A stretch of 64,000 nucleotides of DNA from Colletotrichum lupini (GCF_023278565.1 NC_064681.1:4712001-4776000); one strand, 5' to 3'; numbered from the stretch's first letter, positions 1 through 13,400 are shown. A program made the numbers and translations. The notes: generated by a model not told the origin, from the sequence alone.

Positions 1-3000
1 TTTTTTTGACAGCACTCCCAGTCGGGACAATTTGCGCCCACTCCGCAGCGGCATCAGAGATCGTCATTTGGCAGATGCGCCCCGGAAGCCCGAGCAGCCG
101 AAGCGACACCGACGAGTAATTTGACCCCCAACGACCTTTTTTCGGTCGAGGCGAAGCAGTACCGTACCAGTAGTGTACCTGCTGTACGGATACGGATACC
201 TAGGAGTATTATACCTTGCTGGGCTCAAGATCTCCATAGATCTCCGTCGGCTTTCATCTCGGCCGCGGACGACACCGGCCAAACCCAACGCTCCCAGGCC
301 CTGCTGTTGGCTGTTGTACGCTCGACCGGCGCAGACATTGGCACATTGGATTTCAGCCTCCAGAAAGCACGCTGATCGTACGCTATCTACGGATATACTT
401 AGCTAGAGGTGGGCAGGCCGCAGACCAGATACCTATCTCAAAGACGATCGTGAGAGACATCAGGTCTAAGCCGGTCCGGTCCCTGGATCTCACTCTGAGT
501 TTTGAATCAGATGTAAGTCTCATCTCTCTATAGCCAGGTTTGCTGCATCCCTCCATGCGGATCTCCCGATCTCCTCCATTTTTTTTCCCCACACCTGATC
601 TTCCACCGGCTCCCGTGCCTTTCCTTGGTAGGTGTCCATGATGATGGTGCCATGTTAGCAAAATGTGCCCTCTTTCAGCTACGCTATCTGTGGCATGGGC
701 TCACCAACCTTGCTTCATGCACTTCTGAGTTCTCGCACACACACACACACACACTCTCTCTCTCACTGTACGGAGGACTGCCACTCTCATATCTTCTCCT
801 CTCGTCTGGCCCCCCCGTCATTTCCCCCCAAATGCCCCCCCCCCCCCCCCCCCTCTCCCACCTCGCGGGGCCCTCCCCCCCCCACTTTCCCCCCTCTCCC
901 CGCCCCCCCCCCTATTCCCCCCCAAACCCCCCCCCCCCCCCCCTGTTTTCAAAAGGCACGAGCACACAGGGTTTGTATTGGATGACGGGTTGGTTTAGCC
1001 TGGGGTATCCCTCGTGTGTATATTCGCACTTGTACATTGCCTGACAGGTCTTGTGCAAGGTCTCCGGTGGTTGAGGGGGTGCGGACGGACGCATGCAAGG
1101 GCTCAGCCGGTCGGTAGTATCCCAAGCCAGATCCAGTGACACTGGAGCGTGCCGCTTGTATCCCGATTGCACACACTATTACCGCACCCCTCCATGCCGT
1201 TAGATGAGCCCCGGTCCATCCTAACCCTGGCCACATGCCACAGTCGGTCTATAGCCATTCCTCTCGTTCATCCCAACCCTCCCGCTCATTGGGTTTGCTG
1301 CAGCTGCTCACAGGAGCTATGGCCAATCACAGTACGCTAATCCGTGGTTCGCAGACATCAAATCCCATCTACGGTTGATCGACACACGCCTCAAGCCTCT
1401 CTCACACTCTCACTCTCACTCTCTTCTACGATACCCCCCTCCCGCAGTCTGTCTCTCACTCACGCCTTCACGCACTCACTCTCACACACACACACACTCA
1501 CACACACTCTTTTCTTTCTCGCTTCCTCTCTTCTCAGTACCTCTATTGTCCGAACGCAAAAGTCAATCTGAAGCTTCTCCCGCCCTAATAAGCGTGCATC
1601 TTTCCAATATCGCGAGCAACAAGTGACAAGCGGTGATCGCCTCACTGCTTATATGTTTCCCGCCAAGCCTACCAACACCGCAAAACCTCTCTGCGGATAG
1701 AAACACCTGTTCTTGCGAGTCTTTTGGTTGTGCTGTACATCATCTGTACGTAAGGTACCTTACTTACCTAGCAATCCCCTGGTACTGCCTCTCCTGCGCT
1801 GCCGCTCATCACGGTCGATCTTGACGAGTAAGTCCCCTCCATAATTCCTTTTTCCTGTCCTCAATCTCAGTCTTTCTCTCTTTTTCTGCCCTCTTCTTAC
1901 CCATCTATGGATCCAGGCCCCTCGCCCTGAGCTTCCCGATGTTCCCTGTCATTTGTCATTCCCCTTCTTCTTCCTGCAACGGCCGTTTCCTTCTTTCCCT
2001 ATTACGAACGGTCTCTCCCCTTCAGTCTCCCTGCATGAGAGACCTTTCGCTCTTCTTTTGCTTCTCACTTTTGACACTACAGCCCCGTGTCTTGCCTTTG
2101 GGCTACAAGTTGGTTAAGCTACCACGCTACCTATCCACGGTGTCTGGGTAGCAAGAAAAGGGCAGTCCATTCACCAACTTGAGCGACAGCCTTATTCCCT
2201 TGCCACACCCCCAAATTCTCTATGAAGCAAGTCTCTCCTCCCAACTGCATGCCAACTCTTGCCAGCTGAAGCGGTTCCTATACATCATCATCACCATCCA
2301 CGAATACCTACAGCCACTCAAACACGCGCAACACCCTTCCTCAATGAACAACTGACTCCTGCTCCCCACCCTTTTCTCTTCAGATGAATGAGACCTTGTT
2401 GCTCATAAGACAACTGGAACCTCGCATCTCCAACGGTGGTCCCTATCCCTGCCCAGCCTTGCCAGTCCTCTACAAGAATCCATAACCACGTTCAGGTTGC
2501 TTCCTGTACGGATACCTAGGTACCCTTACCATACACACCCCCCTCCCCTCATCCCCACAAATGCCACCCGGTCTTGAGTCCCTCCTTGCCCGCTTCTTCC
2601 TCCTCCGCCAAAAGCTACTCGTGGACCAGATTATCTCCACTGGCTAGGGAAGGACGCAGAGCCCTCTTCCAAAAGAAACGACGAGGGGTACTACTGTAAG
2701 GGAGGGTAGTCGGGATCCCCAAGACGGAGCTATTGGTACGTGAGCTTCCTGTTAGTGCGGCAAGCAGACCAAAAGCAATATCCATCTTCCCAAGGTCCCT
2801 GTTCCCTCCCGTGTGGATCTGTCCGGCCGAACCTCTCTGTCGCCACAGACTCGTCGTCGTCGTCTTCCCTTCAACACTCATAACACACGTACCGTACCTG
2901 GCCTGCAGGGAGACAGACTGGCTTTGCTATCTCTCTCTCTCCATCAGACAGACCTGGGTATGCGAGAAATGCAACACCACTGCCCCGTACCTCGTCAACA

Positions 3001-4622
3001 TTCCTCATCTACCTCCTTCACCCCCGCCACAAAATCAGCGACAGAGTCTGACTTTCTGAGTCCCAGTCTCGTCTCTCCCTCTTACTCCCCATCTCCTACT
3101 CTCTTTCTAGTTTCCCCATTTCTGTCTTCGCCTACCCCGTTCATGCCCGGTGAGTAACCTCACAGCCGATATTCGGGCACTTCTGGCTTGGTGGACCTCG
3201 CTCGCAAATCTACTGCTCTTCTCGCCGAAGAAACGCACGAGTGCTGCAGCATCTTTGAGCTTGTTTCCTTCAAAGGACGCCTGTTTCTAACTCTCTTGTT
3301 CTCACGAACAGGTTCGCCATCAGCCTACAGGACCAACGAACGAAGCACGGTTCAGCTCCACGTCTCTGGCATAGTGAACGGATTCAGTCTGTTTGTCAAC
3401 AACCTCTAGCCCTGATTGGACACAATACTGGCGAACACCCCGGCCTAGACGGTTGAGTACGTGATCCCTTCCTCTGCCTGCAAGCTGTTGCATGGCCACG
3501 AACTCCAGCAAGAAGCCGTCATGCCACTCGCTGCATCTTGCCGTCCCCAGCCAGCAGTTCTTGCGAAGGAGCATCAACGCTCCACCTTGGGAGCATTCAG
3601 GCTGACTTGCGTGCCAATGAACAGTCCCAGCACGGCATCTTTCAGTCGGTTACCAACGCGTTGGAATTCTTGGGTCGTCCCGAAACTTGATCTCAGATTT
3701 CGGTTTGCCAGCGCCACGGCGACCAATGACAGGTGCATCGGTCTGAGTTCACTTCGCGCAACATCTGCCCTCAAAGAGCTGAGCTTGGTTTAAGATTGCC
3801 GCTCCTGGGTATCTTCTCAGCCTTCCCGCTTTCTCCATTTCTCCAACTTGCTTCGCTCTTCTCAACCTGGTATCATCACCCGGCCCGACCTCTACAGCTC
3901 GCTCCTCGATTCCAGTCGCGTCGAACCTCCACAATAATCACAGCAGCCGATCTTCTCAAATTCCTAGCGCCACCAGCCAGCTCGGATACGCCATCCACAT
4001 ATCTGAGTACGGTGTCTCAAACCAATCCTGCCGGGAGAATATCCTGAGACTGACGTTCCTCTACTAGGAATTCTCCCTTCCCTCGCACTTGTCCTTGCCC
4101 TGTTCAACAAAACTCGCCCGGACTCTAATCACAGCAATCTCAAGACATATCTCTCCCTTCCTCCCTTTGTCCCTCGACGGTCCCACAAGGCCATAGTCTC
4201 TTTTCCTGTCGTTGCAACACTGCTCCCGAAACAGTGGTTTGCATTTCCCCGACACCAGATCACGCATCCTTTCCCAAGTGCACCCTCTTCTACAGCTTGA
4301 ATGTCTGCTGCGAAGTTTGAGTGTGCTTCCTACAAGCATTTCGAGGTGAGTCAAAACTTTCAATCTCAACGTGGAGTTGAGCCACCCCCGAGACGTTGTT
4401 GGCCGCATCACTCGACAACGCCTCGTGCTATCTTGAAGAGCGCGGTAAAGCTGACGAGGGGTACCTCACCGAGAACAGCCCGACTTCCACCCGCAAAGGC
4501 CAATAATCATCGGCGAGGAAGGCCTTGACTCGCCAGAAACGGTGACTCTCAAGTACGAAGAGGCAGTCGCAAGGGCCAACGGAGACCTTCGGGGCGACTC
4601 CCCGCCGGGCGGTCTCCTCCCC
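1..4622. other. Gene-free, pyrimidine-rich region upstream of medA-like gene
   Basis: No open frame here has an ATG start, sensible composition and family resemblance. The region holds CA/CT microsatellites near 735-765 and 1391-1510, runs of C (19 nt at 835-853, 17 nt at 927-943) and long CT-rich tracts. An ATG-initiated 75-codon frame at 4301-4528 ends 94 nt before the medA-like start and could be an upstream ORF in its leader. A palindromic AAGGTACCTT lies at 1752-1761. I read the proximal part as promoter and long 5' leader of the next gene. The distal part is unassigned. Confidence 0.6.
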
Positions 4623-6756
4623 ATGTCCCACTACGGGAAGCAACAGCCAGGCCCAATCCACGGTACGTTTTTTTTTCTCTGTAGTCAAGGCGAGCTTGAT
4701 GGACTTTGTGTGATCTTTTCGGTTCCCATGAGCGTTTTGGCGCAATCCACCCAGTTGGAGTGCTATGGCTAACACGAACGTGTGTCTTGCAGGGTATGAT
4801 TCGTCCCGTGGGTATCAGGATGCCGGGTATCAGCAATATGGAGCGCAAGCCTACCCTGCGCAGCACGGCGGTGCAGGCCAGCTCACCGCAGCCCAGATGA
4901 ACCAGGAAGCTTTTGCCGCCAACAGTGCGGTGGGCTCGTACATGTCTGTCAGTGTAGGTCCATCGGTGGTATCATGTCAACCAAGTTCTGGAATGGCGGG
5001 CACCAAAGTGCAGGTCAAGATCAACTCGCCATACGATCTCCTCACCGTGGCGCCTTTCTACTCCCTCGTTTTCGGCGCGAACAAGGTGCAGGCACAACCC
5101 ACCAAAGAATCTCAGGACAGCAACGGCTACATGTTCATTGTCTCGGCCGATGCACCGTCATTTGTGGTCACCAGCTGTGCCAGCGAAAACGTGCCAGTTT
5201 TGGTCCTGATTGAAACAGAGAACGGCGAAGAAGTGTTCAAGGCGGCAGCGGGTCAATTTGTATATCACGAAGCAGGCCCAGGTGCTAGCTCAGACAACAT
5301 CACGAGGAAGATGTCAAAGTCACCTGAACAGCAACATCAGTCCCCCAGGTCAGCAAGCACTCAGCTCGGCAACGAAGCCAGTACAAATACGTACGACTTT
5401 GCAACAGCTCCGCAACAGCCTGCCCAGTCTCCCTATGGAAACTCATTCTCGCAAGACAACAACAATACCAACATGCTCAGTGCTTACCGAACCGACTCCT
5501 TCCCGGAGCAGCATTACGCCCGAGCGGTGCCCCCGCCGTTGCGGCCGCCGATGGCCGGATGGCAGGCATACGGACGAACGCCCGGCCCCCCCATCACGCA
5601 CACGCAGATCTCGCGTCCTAGCTTGACGCCGCTACCGATGCCATCTGCCACGATGCCTCTGCTTGTCAGGACCAGCTCGATCCCAAGCTCTCCGGGAGGC
5701 GGACAGCAGTCTGGTTACAACCACTGGGGATCTTATTCCAACAAGGCTCAACTAAAGATTGTTGGCAAGCTCGATACCATGTCTACCGAATGGTCTCCCG
5801 AGGAGTGGTCCAACCGAAGACGCATCGTCATGTTCAGCAAGAAACAGACAGGACCGACGCTCACGGCAACCTTCCGACCCGTCAATGTCAATGAGAGACC
5901 ACCCAACAGTATTTGCATCAGCTGCATCTGGTGGGCAGAGAAGAACGAGTGTTACGTCACGTCTGTGGACACTATCTACCTCTTGGAACAGCTTGTCGTT
6001 GCTCCAGCCAGGTTCACTGTGGAGGAGAAGAACCGCATCCGCCGCAACCTCGAGGGCTTCAGGCCTTTGACAGTCAGCAAGGCCAAGGCCGACTCGGAGG
6101 AATTCTTCAAGATCATCATGGGATTCCCGAACCCGAAGCCGAGGAACATTGAGAAGGACGTCAAAGTTTTCCCGTGGAAGATTTTGGAATCGGCGCTGAA
6201 GAAGATCATTGGCAAATACAGCGCTAGCCCCTCATCGACTCTTCCAGCCTCGCACCTCTTGACGCCCACACCGGTCAACGCGTATCCCCCGCCGCTCCCG
6301 ACGCCGCCAGCCCCAACTGTTGCATCAGACCATGTCAGTGCCTATGGCGTTCCATCGCAAGTCCACCACCACGAAGGGTTGACCTCACCGCGGTCGATCA
6401 CCGGCAGCACGCATAGCTGGCCTGCGTATTCCACAGGACCACCGCGCAACCTTTCTCCCGCACTCACATCAGTGTCGCCGCGGCAATCTGGACTACGCCT
6501 CGCTGCACCTCTACCAGCTGTCAGCAGCTATGATAGTCGGTCGATGACGAGCCATTCATACGGCGGCGGGCTCCAGACACCGCTGGGAAACCAGCATACA
6601 CCGCCTTCAGCTCCTGGACGGTGGGATCCTACGATACCAGCGATGCATGCACCAACTACCTATGCAGAGCAGTATCAGTCCATGACTGCGCACCACACCC
6701 CAAGTCACCAAGTATACGGTGGTGGCGGATACGGGGACGGGGCGCAACGGGCTTGA
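4623..6756 (+). CDS. medA: Medusa-type developmental transcription regulator (MedA/ACR1/REN1 family)
   Basis: Two exons, 4623-4662 and 4793-6756, give 667 residues, close to Aspergillus MedA. The intron starts GTACGT, has a GCTAAC branch and ends TTGCAG; the join restores a glycine codon. The tiny first exon begins MSHYGKQQPG. Residues about 70-170 resemble an IPT/TIG-like beta domain (my inference). Residues about 333-490 (AQLKIVGKL to KKIIGKYSA, including WSPEEWSNRRRIV and FPWKILESALKKIIGK) are the conserved fungal Medusa domain. The rest is Pro/Ser/Gln-rich and probably disordered. In this family the protein is nuclear and controls timing of conidiophore and conidium formation and, in pathogens, infection structures. 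An ATG at 4765 lies inside the intron and gives a false longer N-terminus. Large gene-free flanks fit a highly regulated developmental gene. Confidence 0.88.
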
Positions 6757-7153
6757 CGCCGCGGAGGCGCCTAGGTGGGAGCGAGGGTGCCTGACAGGCG
6801 GCGGGCCAGGTGAGCGACGACGACCTGGCCGAGGAGGCAAGGTGCTTCGCGTCTGGTGAGGCACAAGCGTGATGTCCCGGAAGCAACACAACAAGTCTGG
6901 TCAAGAATTGATGGAGTGAGTCACTACTTTGGGACCAGGGTCGAGGGGTACGGGAGGGGCTTGGAGACACAGGGCAACCGCGTGAGCGAAACACGGGAAC
7001 AAGAGCAGGGCTGGACAAAGGGAAGGGAAGCATCAAGAGATGTCGTCGGAGAGCAAGTCGTACGTCGTTGACTTGATTGGGGATGGCTAGGCTGCGGCTT
7101 TGGACAGGCTGCACGAGGAAGATGGAGGTGTGGTGTAGGGGTCCACGGGTTTA

Positions 7154-7154
<1 letters not shown>

Positions 7155-7227
<73 letters not shown>
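7155..7227. repeat. 73-nt uninterrupted poly-C (poly-G) homopolymer
   Basis: Positions 7155-7227 are all C. A single G interrupts, then more C-rich sequence follows, with another 12-nt C run at 7274-7285. It produces spurious polyproline and polyglycine frames on the two strands. Such a tract could form G-quadruplexes or i-motifs. It could also be a sequencing or assembly artefact, because homopolymers of this length are hard to read. Confidence 0.95.
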
Positions 7228-7228
<1 letters not shown>

Positions 7229-9721
7229 CCCCCCCTCCGCGGCCCGCGCGCCACGCGGCGGCGCGTCGTGCAGCCCCCCCCCCCCGGTCACACACTTGCA
7301 TCTGTCCGTCGCACTCCTCGTCTTGGTCCCGGGTTGACTGTCACTGGGAGCAGTGCGGTGCTTGAGCATGAGCATGAGCATCTACACTACTACCGAGTAG
7401 GACTTTTGGTGTGGATGGGTGGAGACCCCGGAGGTGCTGTCAGCTGCTGTGGCGCAGACCAATGGAGGCTTCCGGAATCGAATCCACTTTTCCCGATTTA
7501 GATGGAGTCGGCGAATCACCTCTGCCCCGCTCAGCGACCGGCACCGCCAGCTCCACTCCCCGGCATCGTCCTTGGGGATTACGAGCCACTTTTCCTCCGA
7601 CGCACCATCCTCAACCCTCCCTCTCTCTCCCCCCTCCTTCGCCATCTCAGCTGGGAGCCTATCACCCCGTCTCTCTCTCTCAGTCTGCCTCTATGTATGC
7701 TCTGGGAGGCGGGGAAGCTTTCGATGTTTCCCTCTTTTTCGACAGCTTTCAGTATGGATGAACCCCTCTCTAGACCTTCACCGCATTGTCACGACGTGCA
7801 AACAGTGCAGGGGCAAGCGGCGCCTACTTTGCCTCTCTGGTCACACTCTTGTCTATCATCCATGACGGGACGATTCTAGACCACCTATCACCGCCGCGTT
7901 TGTCCGCCTGCACTTGGATAACGGATCCGAGCCTCGACCATCAACGTCGCCAATCAGTAGCTCTTTCCTTGGTGCATGATGGGTTGGGGGTGTATCTGGT
8001 GATCGTCTCTTGGAGGGGTCGCCTGTATCCGTCCGGCCTGCATGACGTACATCATCTGCGTCAAGGAGCTACCGAACGACACCGCGCCTTATCCGCCTGC
8101 TCCAAAATGCCAGACACTACTCTGTCTTCTCCAGACCCGTCTTTCAACCGGCTTGTCTTCGACCACTCGCTTGCCTTCCCGCCGGGCCTCTTCGGTCGTG
8201 CATTGGCGTTCCCGTGTTCCATACATGGGTTTCAAGGGCTCACCCGAGCCATTCACATGGCCTCCAAGTCTAAGCAAGCGCCCCTAAATCAACGACCAAG
8301 AGCGAGCCGGCTCATCTGTCACGAAAAAGACAAGGAAGCATATTCCTGGCCAGGATATCTGTTTCCCGGGCAAAGATCAGTAGCAGCCCCCACCGTCACA
8401 GCATTCATGGCATGCCTTGGCTCTCGACTCGCTTCGCAAACGCGGGTGGCGCGGCTGAGTTTATTTCCACGCAGCCCGTCCGACCCTCCACTGCGCACTT
8501 TCGCTACTGACCCCAAGATCGGCAAAGACGGGGGCGCGGACTGATGCAACTCCGACCGCGACGCTGCTAACGACGCGTACTCTCGCGGCCTGGGGCTGGC
8601 TCACCACCTTGGCGTCGATTTCCCACACCACCAATCTGTCTGCCTCCTTGCCCGAGACACTCTCATACTTGTTTCAGGAAATGACTGCAGTTCGAGCTGC
8701 CCACTGCCCACATAGAAAGGATACAACGGTGTTTGTCTACGGCTCGTTTGGTGATAGACTCGGTTGCATTTCGCTCATCTTTCCCCCATAGAGGACCGCC
8801 CACTACTACCCCACCAACGACTCGGCATTATAACCAATACGACTTTTTCCGCCTCTTCAAACCCCCTCGGTGTCTTGCTAGCAACATTCACGCGGCCCGC
8901 CGGGGCACCTGACGTCGCTTATCTGGACCACGTCTCGGCAATCTCAACCATACACGACAATCACCTCCACATCGCTACAATCACATCACTCGCGCTGCAA
9001 CGACACTCCTTGCTCTGAACCCTCCCTCACAGAACACAACACAACACAACACCCAACATATCCTATACAACGCTTTCATTATCTTTCTCCTTCTCCTTCT
9101 CTCTCTCTACCTCCCATACATCTCATATTATCTATGCATTTATCTTTACTGGCGCGAAGGGGAAAGGGGTTGGGATAGAACGGGGGAGAACTTGGACTGG
9201 GGCCAGTCAAATCATGTAAGACTTTCTAGAAGACGGTCGAAGAGGAGGAGGGAATTGGAACGGACAATGTGCGGACAGGGCGACGGAGAATACACGGGTT
9301 TCACAGGTTTCACAGGTGTCTTTGGTATGGTACAGACCGGGACAGGTCGGTTCTCGGGGAATCAGGTAACGGGGATACAACATTCTGGTGGGCTGCACAT
9401 AGCATTATACCCTTCGCTTTGCTTTTGATGGCTTCGGGATCTGGGTTTTCGGTATTGTCACATATGGGATAGTCTCCTGATAATCATAATCGCTTGACAT
9501 CTTTAAGAAAGTCGGTCCTTACTCCTCGCCGTGTGATGTAGAATGATTCACGGCGCTCGACATGTATGCTGCCCGTCGAGATGTCGCATCTTGACGCGAC
9601 TGCCTTGGGTACAGTCCATCGCCGGGTTGGCTGCGTGGGCTTGCTGATTCACTACTTCCACCGATCAAGACAAGCGCCTTTGGCCGTGATGAACGTAACC
9701 TAACGAGACCACCTCGACTTG

Positions 9722-9728
9722 TATAAAA
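9722..9728 (+). promoter_or_regulatory. TATA box of the small membrane protein gene
   Basis: TATAAAA lies 133 nt before the ATG at 9861. It is followed by a C/A-rich leader ending ACACCAAAA before the ATG, the usual layout of a fungal promoter and 5' UTR. Confidence 0.55.
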
Positions 9729-9860
9729 GAAGGCGACTATCAACTGGCCATGAAAGTCACCATCGAAACATCCACCACTCAACCAGTGCTATCAAGGCCC
9801 TCAGACATTGAAACCAACATCTTCATCAGCATCACAAGCTCCAACAAAACCACACCAAAA

Positions 9861-10142
9861 ATGGCAAGCGACTCGAGCGTAAACGCCCTGGTAGGCATCC
9901 TTACCTTCTACATGGTCGTTGCATTCCTATTCTTCTGCTTCCTCCTGTACATGCGCTTCGTCAAGCGGCGCGTCCTCGTGCCCGTCGATCTGGGACCGCG
10001 CAGAGGACGGAGTACCACCGCCGTACGGGGCAGCGTTGGCGGTGATTCTGCGGCGGGGACGGGGGAGGATAACAGAGATGTTGGGAACGAGTTGGGCCGG
10101 TCTGGCGGTGTGACGACTGAGGGACCGGCGAGGGTGATTTGA
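9861..10142 (+). CDS. Small single-pass membrane protein, unknown function
   Basis: The frame encodes 93 residues. An in-frame upstream ATG at 9750 would add 37 residues. I prefer 9861 because it has a strong context (CCAAAAATGGC) and lies a normal distance below a TATA box. Residues about 8-30 (ALVGILTFYMVVAFLFFCFL) form one hydrophobic helix, followed at once by a basic patch (MRFVKRRV), so the C-terminus should face the cytosol. The remainder is Gly/Arg/Thr-rich and probably disordered. There are no cysteine pairs or family motifs that I recognise. It is likely a real gene because of its promoter, start context and clean helix, but the function is unknown. Confidence 0.55.
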   Translation: MASDSSVNALVGILTFYMVVAFLFFCFLLYMRFVKRRVLVPVDLGPRRGRSTTAVRGSVGGDSAAGTGEDNRDVGNELGRSGGVTTEGPARVI

Positions 10143-10426
10143 GGTCCACCGTACTGATGGGATGGGATCGGGATAGTCAAAGTTTGCAACAAAGGCAAGG
10201 GCCGTCCGTCACCTGGTGATGCACGAGAGGCTTGTCTTGGGAGGGAATTCAATAGATTCAACATGACAGTATCAAATAGTAGCAAAATTGAGAGGACGTC
10301 AGTCTTGGTCGAAAAACAAATACTCCATCGTTAGTCTACCCCCATGCGCGAGGTAACTCATAAAACTCAAGATATCCAAAGTTCCCATGGCACGACGCCT
10401 TGGATTTCGCCCTCTCTTTCCCTTGT

Positions 10427-13400
10427 TCAAATTCCAAACCACATAGCTGCAAATTTACCTTGGCAATAGTAGTACTTCTTGATAGTATCTTCCGTGATGC
10501 CCATATTGGCGAATGCCTCTCGAAGCCACCGAAGCTGTTGGTTTCTCATGTTTGCGTTGGCACCGTGCGGCAAGTGAATCGTGATACTTGCCGCTTCGGG
10601 CTCCCCATTCGCTCCAGCCGGTTCCGGGAACGCGGAATGGGGCGTCCAGCTGAACTTCTCGCGAGATCCCTCCTGGGTCTGGCGGGAAAAGTTGAACGCG
10701 CTAAAGAGCTCAAACACGTTCCTCTTGACGACGGACCCTTCACCGTGGTTCCAAATACTTTCTATGGTCGACCAAACTGACCTGCTTATCGTGACCTTGT
10801 CCGTCTCGTCCCTGTTTTCTGCCTCTTTATCCTCAGGAGTCGACACCACTACGAGCTTGGGTAGACGAGAGTCCCAATGGGAAGGTTCGCAGTGGTTCGG
10901 GGGCGCGACAGTCATAATCTCTCCGCAGATCTTCTTGCAATCGTACCAAGGCCGTTTCAGTTCCAAGTCGACTTTGCCAGGGGGTTCGGCAGCGAGATAT
11001 CGTTGAACACCGGCTGGTCGACAATACCTTGGCGTCGCGGCATTTTTGCTGACTTTGCTCCTCTTACTCCCGTGCCTCACGATACCGCCGCCACCCCTAC
11101 CACCGCCCGCAGGGCTCGTTTTCTTCTTTGACTTCTTGAACTCCTTCGAACCCTTCGACTCCTTCGACTCCTCTGAGTCCTCCCACTCTAACTCTTTGGT
11201 CGACTTTACAAGCCCGTTGCAGAGTTCTTGCCAAAAGCTCTTCACCCACAACTGAGCTAGCAACGAATGCCGGCCGTAGTCTTTGTCTCCATGCGGTTTG
11301 TAGACGACCCCGAGCAACCATTGTGTGTATCTCAGCGTCTCCTCTTGCACAAGATCCTCGAATGGCACGTCGTCAAAACCAATGAGAAAGGGGCCTACTG
11401 GACTTTCACGGCGCCGCGTGCTGCGACCATTGGCATCCAGGAGATCTTGTCCGAATGGATGTACAAGTTGCATGTGATGGCAGAGTAGGCCCGTCAAGTG
11501 TATAGCTTCATAGTCTCTTGTGACTGTCGTCTGAGCCCCGAGTGCTGTGTGTCGCTCATAAAGCTTCGTGCGCAAGGCCCGGATGAGCTTCGGTAAGCCA
11601 ATGGTCCCAATGTTGAAGTTGCTCGCAAGTCCGGTGTGGACATTCTTGATTGACCACCAGGTTGGACTATCCAACATTTCGATATTAGGTTCGTTCATGT
11701 CGTTATTGTCAATGTCCATTGCGTCCCCGTGTGCTGCCGACTCGCGGTTCCTTACAGTGAAGTTTATCTTGGTACCGGCATACTGCTTGGGTAGGTCCCA
11801 ATCATCCTTGACTACTTGCAAATTCGGCCAGCTAGTATCTCGACGAAAGAGATGCCGGGTTGTTTCGCTGGCAAACAAGCCGCCATGGCCGACGACGTGG
11901 TTTATTCGACGCTCCACAAACCAACGTGCATGGAAGCCCAAGTCGACCCAGGCCTCCTTCACTTTAGGTTGATCGTCTGGTATTTCTAGACGCTGGGAAC
12001 CTTCTGAGCACCAAAGGTTAACTCCGCTGGCACGAGCAAGGTTCCACAAGGCATCGATTTTGCTGACCAGGCATTGCCACATTTCGACTTCGTATAGAGC
12101 CCACTGAACGACGCGTCTGATGATGTCATTGATCAGACTCTTCTTTGCGTCAATGTCGCGTGCCAAAAAATGAGGAAGTTCGCCCTGGTATGACACCGCC
12201 ATTGCTGCTTTCTTCGGAACATGGTGGACGGAGGTCTGGGGTTGCTCGGATACGTGTCCGTAGTGCTGCTGAAATTGCTCATCGACGCATTGCTGGAAAT
12301 AGAATGGATCAAGCCAAAGGCTCCTCAAATGATCTTTTGACCATTGTAGTTGCTGTGTAAACTTTGTCTTGAATTCATCAAGCCATTTCCGGTTGAGAGA
12401 GGCTGGTGGCATGTACAGCCCATATTCGACTATTCCCTCATTTTCGAAGTAGAAGATCCTTTCTGAACGGTGTGCTTTTGTCCAGGCATCGACTCGGTCA
12501 TTGTCGACAGTTTCAGCGCCTACTTCTTCCCTTGGTTGGCCGCTTTTGATTGCTATTGCTTTGGTGACACTGTAGAGGATTCGGTAAAGCAGGGCTTGGG
12601 TATGGAGGAGATGGATGCCATCGGCCCAGGCAAAGAGGCGACCACTCTTGCGTAGATGTTCAAACATCCAGTCTTGGTCAGGGTCTCTTTGGTCAGTATG
12701 GCATATCAGAATGAAGTCGTCCACGATAAAAAAGTAGGGGGCGCTTCGTTTTAGTCCCATCTGTTTGCCCATCTGGACATCATCTGGAGTGAGGATCCCA
12801 ATGAATCGATTGTCCACAAATTTGGGCAGGAACAACTTGCTAGCACGACCAAGATGTAGTGCTTCCCAGTCTGCGAATGTAAAGGCACTGGGGTCGCAAT
12901 TCATTCGGTTTATGATGAGATGTGCCAGAAGCTTGGGATTGCTGAGATCGGATTGGTTCATCCAGGATAGTAAGAAGGCCCTGTAGGCCCGTTGCGTGTC
13001 GCTGGTCGGATCGTCTCTGTAGATGACGTTCTTGAACGAGATTTGAGCGCCTCCAACCTCGCATGCACGAGTTTCGATGTCTTTGAAGAGCCTATAGTAT
13101 TCCTCCAAGTCGGCACTGTAATTATGCGGAAGCTCTTCGTGTGTGCCAAATGCATTCAATTCGGGATGACTAGTAAGAGCAGCTTTATACGCCCCATTGA
13201 CAAGTGTTAAGAGCTCGTCGCGAGGCAGGAATGGTTCGTCCTCGAGGAGGTTCGTGATAACTTCCACGTTGACCTTCCCGCGGAGGCGCCTGAATGCTGC
13301 GTATGACTTGGAGAGAGCTCGAATCACCTGAAATTCGAATTCCCGAGCGTCTCCTTGGTTTATCAACTCTGTGGAGACGAACTCATTGGTTGCATCTGAT

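Larger units (their letters stand above)
6757..9860. other. Gene-free interval downstream of medA-like gene
   Basis: About 3.1 kb with no convincing gene. It includes the 3' flank of the medA-like gene, a poly-C tract (7155-7227), CT-rich stretches around 7620-7690 and 9080-9110, and a CAACA repeat near 9036-9055. A 252-codon frame at 7786-8544 begins with TTG and matches nothing I recognise. A transcribed non-coding region around 9.0-9.1 kb is possible because the CAACA/CT-rich composition resembles fungal 5' leaders, but no frame follows it. Confidence 0.5.

Noticed and set aside
625..1044. Proline- and serine-rich frames
   Set aside because: They are translations of C runs and CA/CT microsatellites, not genes.
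6924..7381. Polyglycine/polyproline frames on both strands
   Set aside because: They are caused by the poly-C tract.
7786..8544. 252-codon open frame on the plus strand
   Set aside because: It begins with TTG, has no recognisable domain or coding character, and no splice-supported ATG start.
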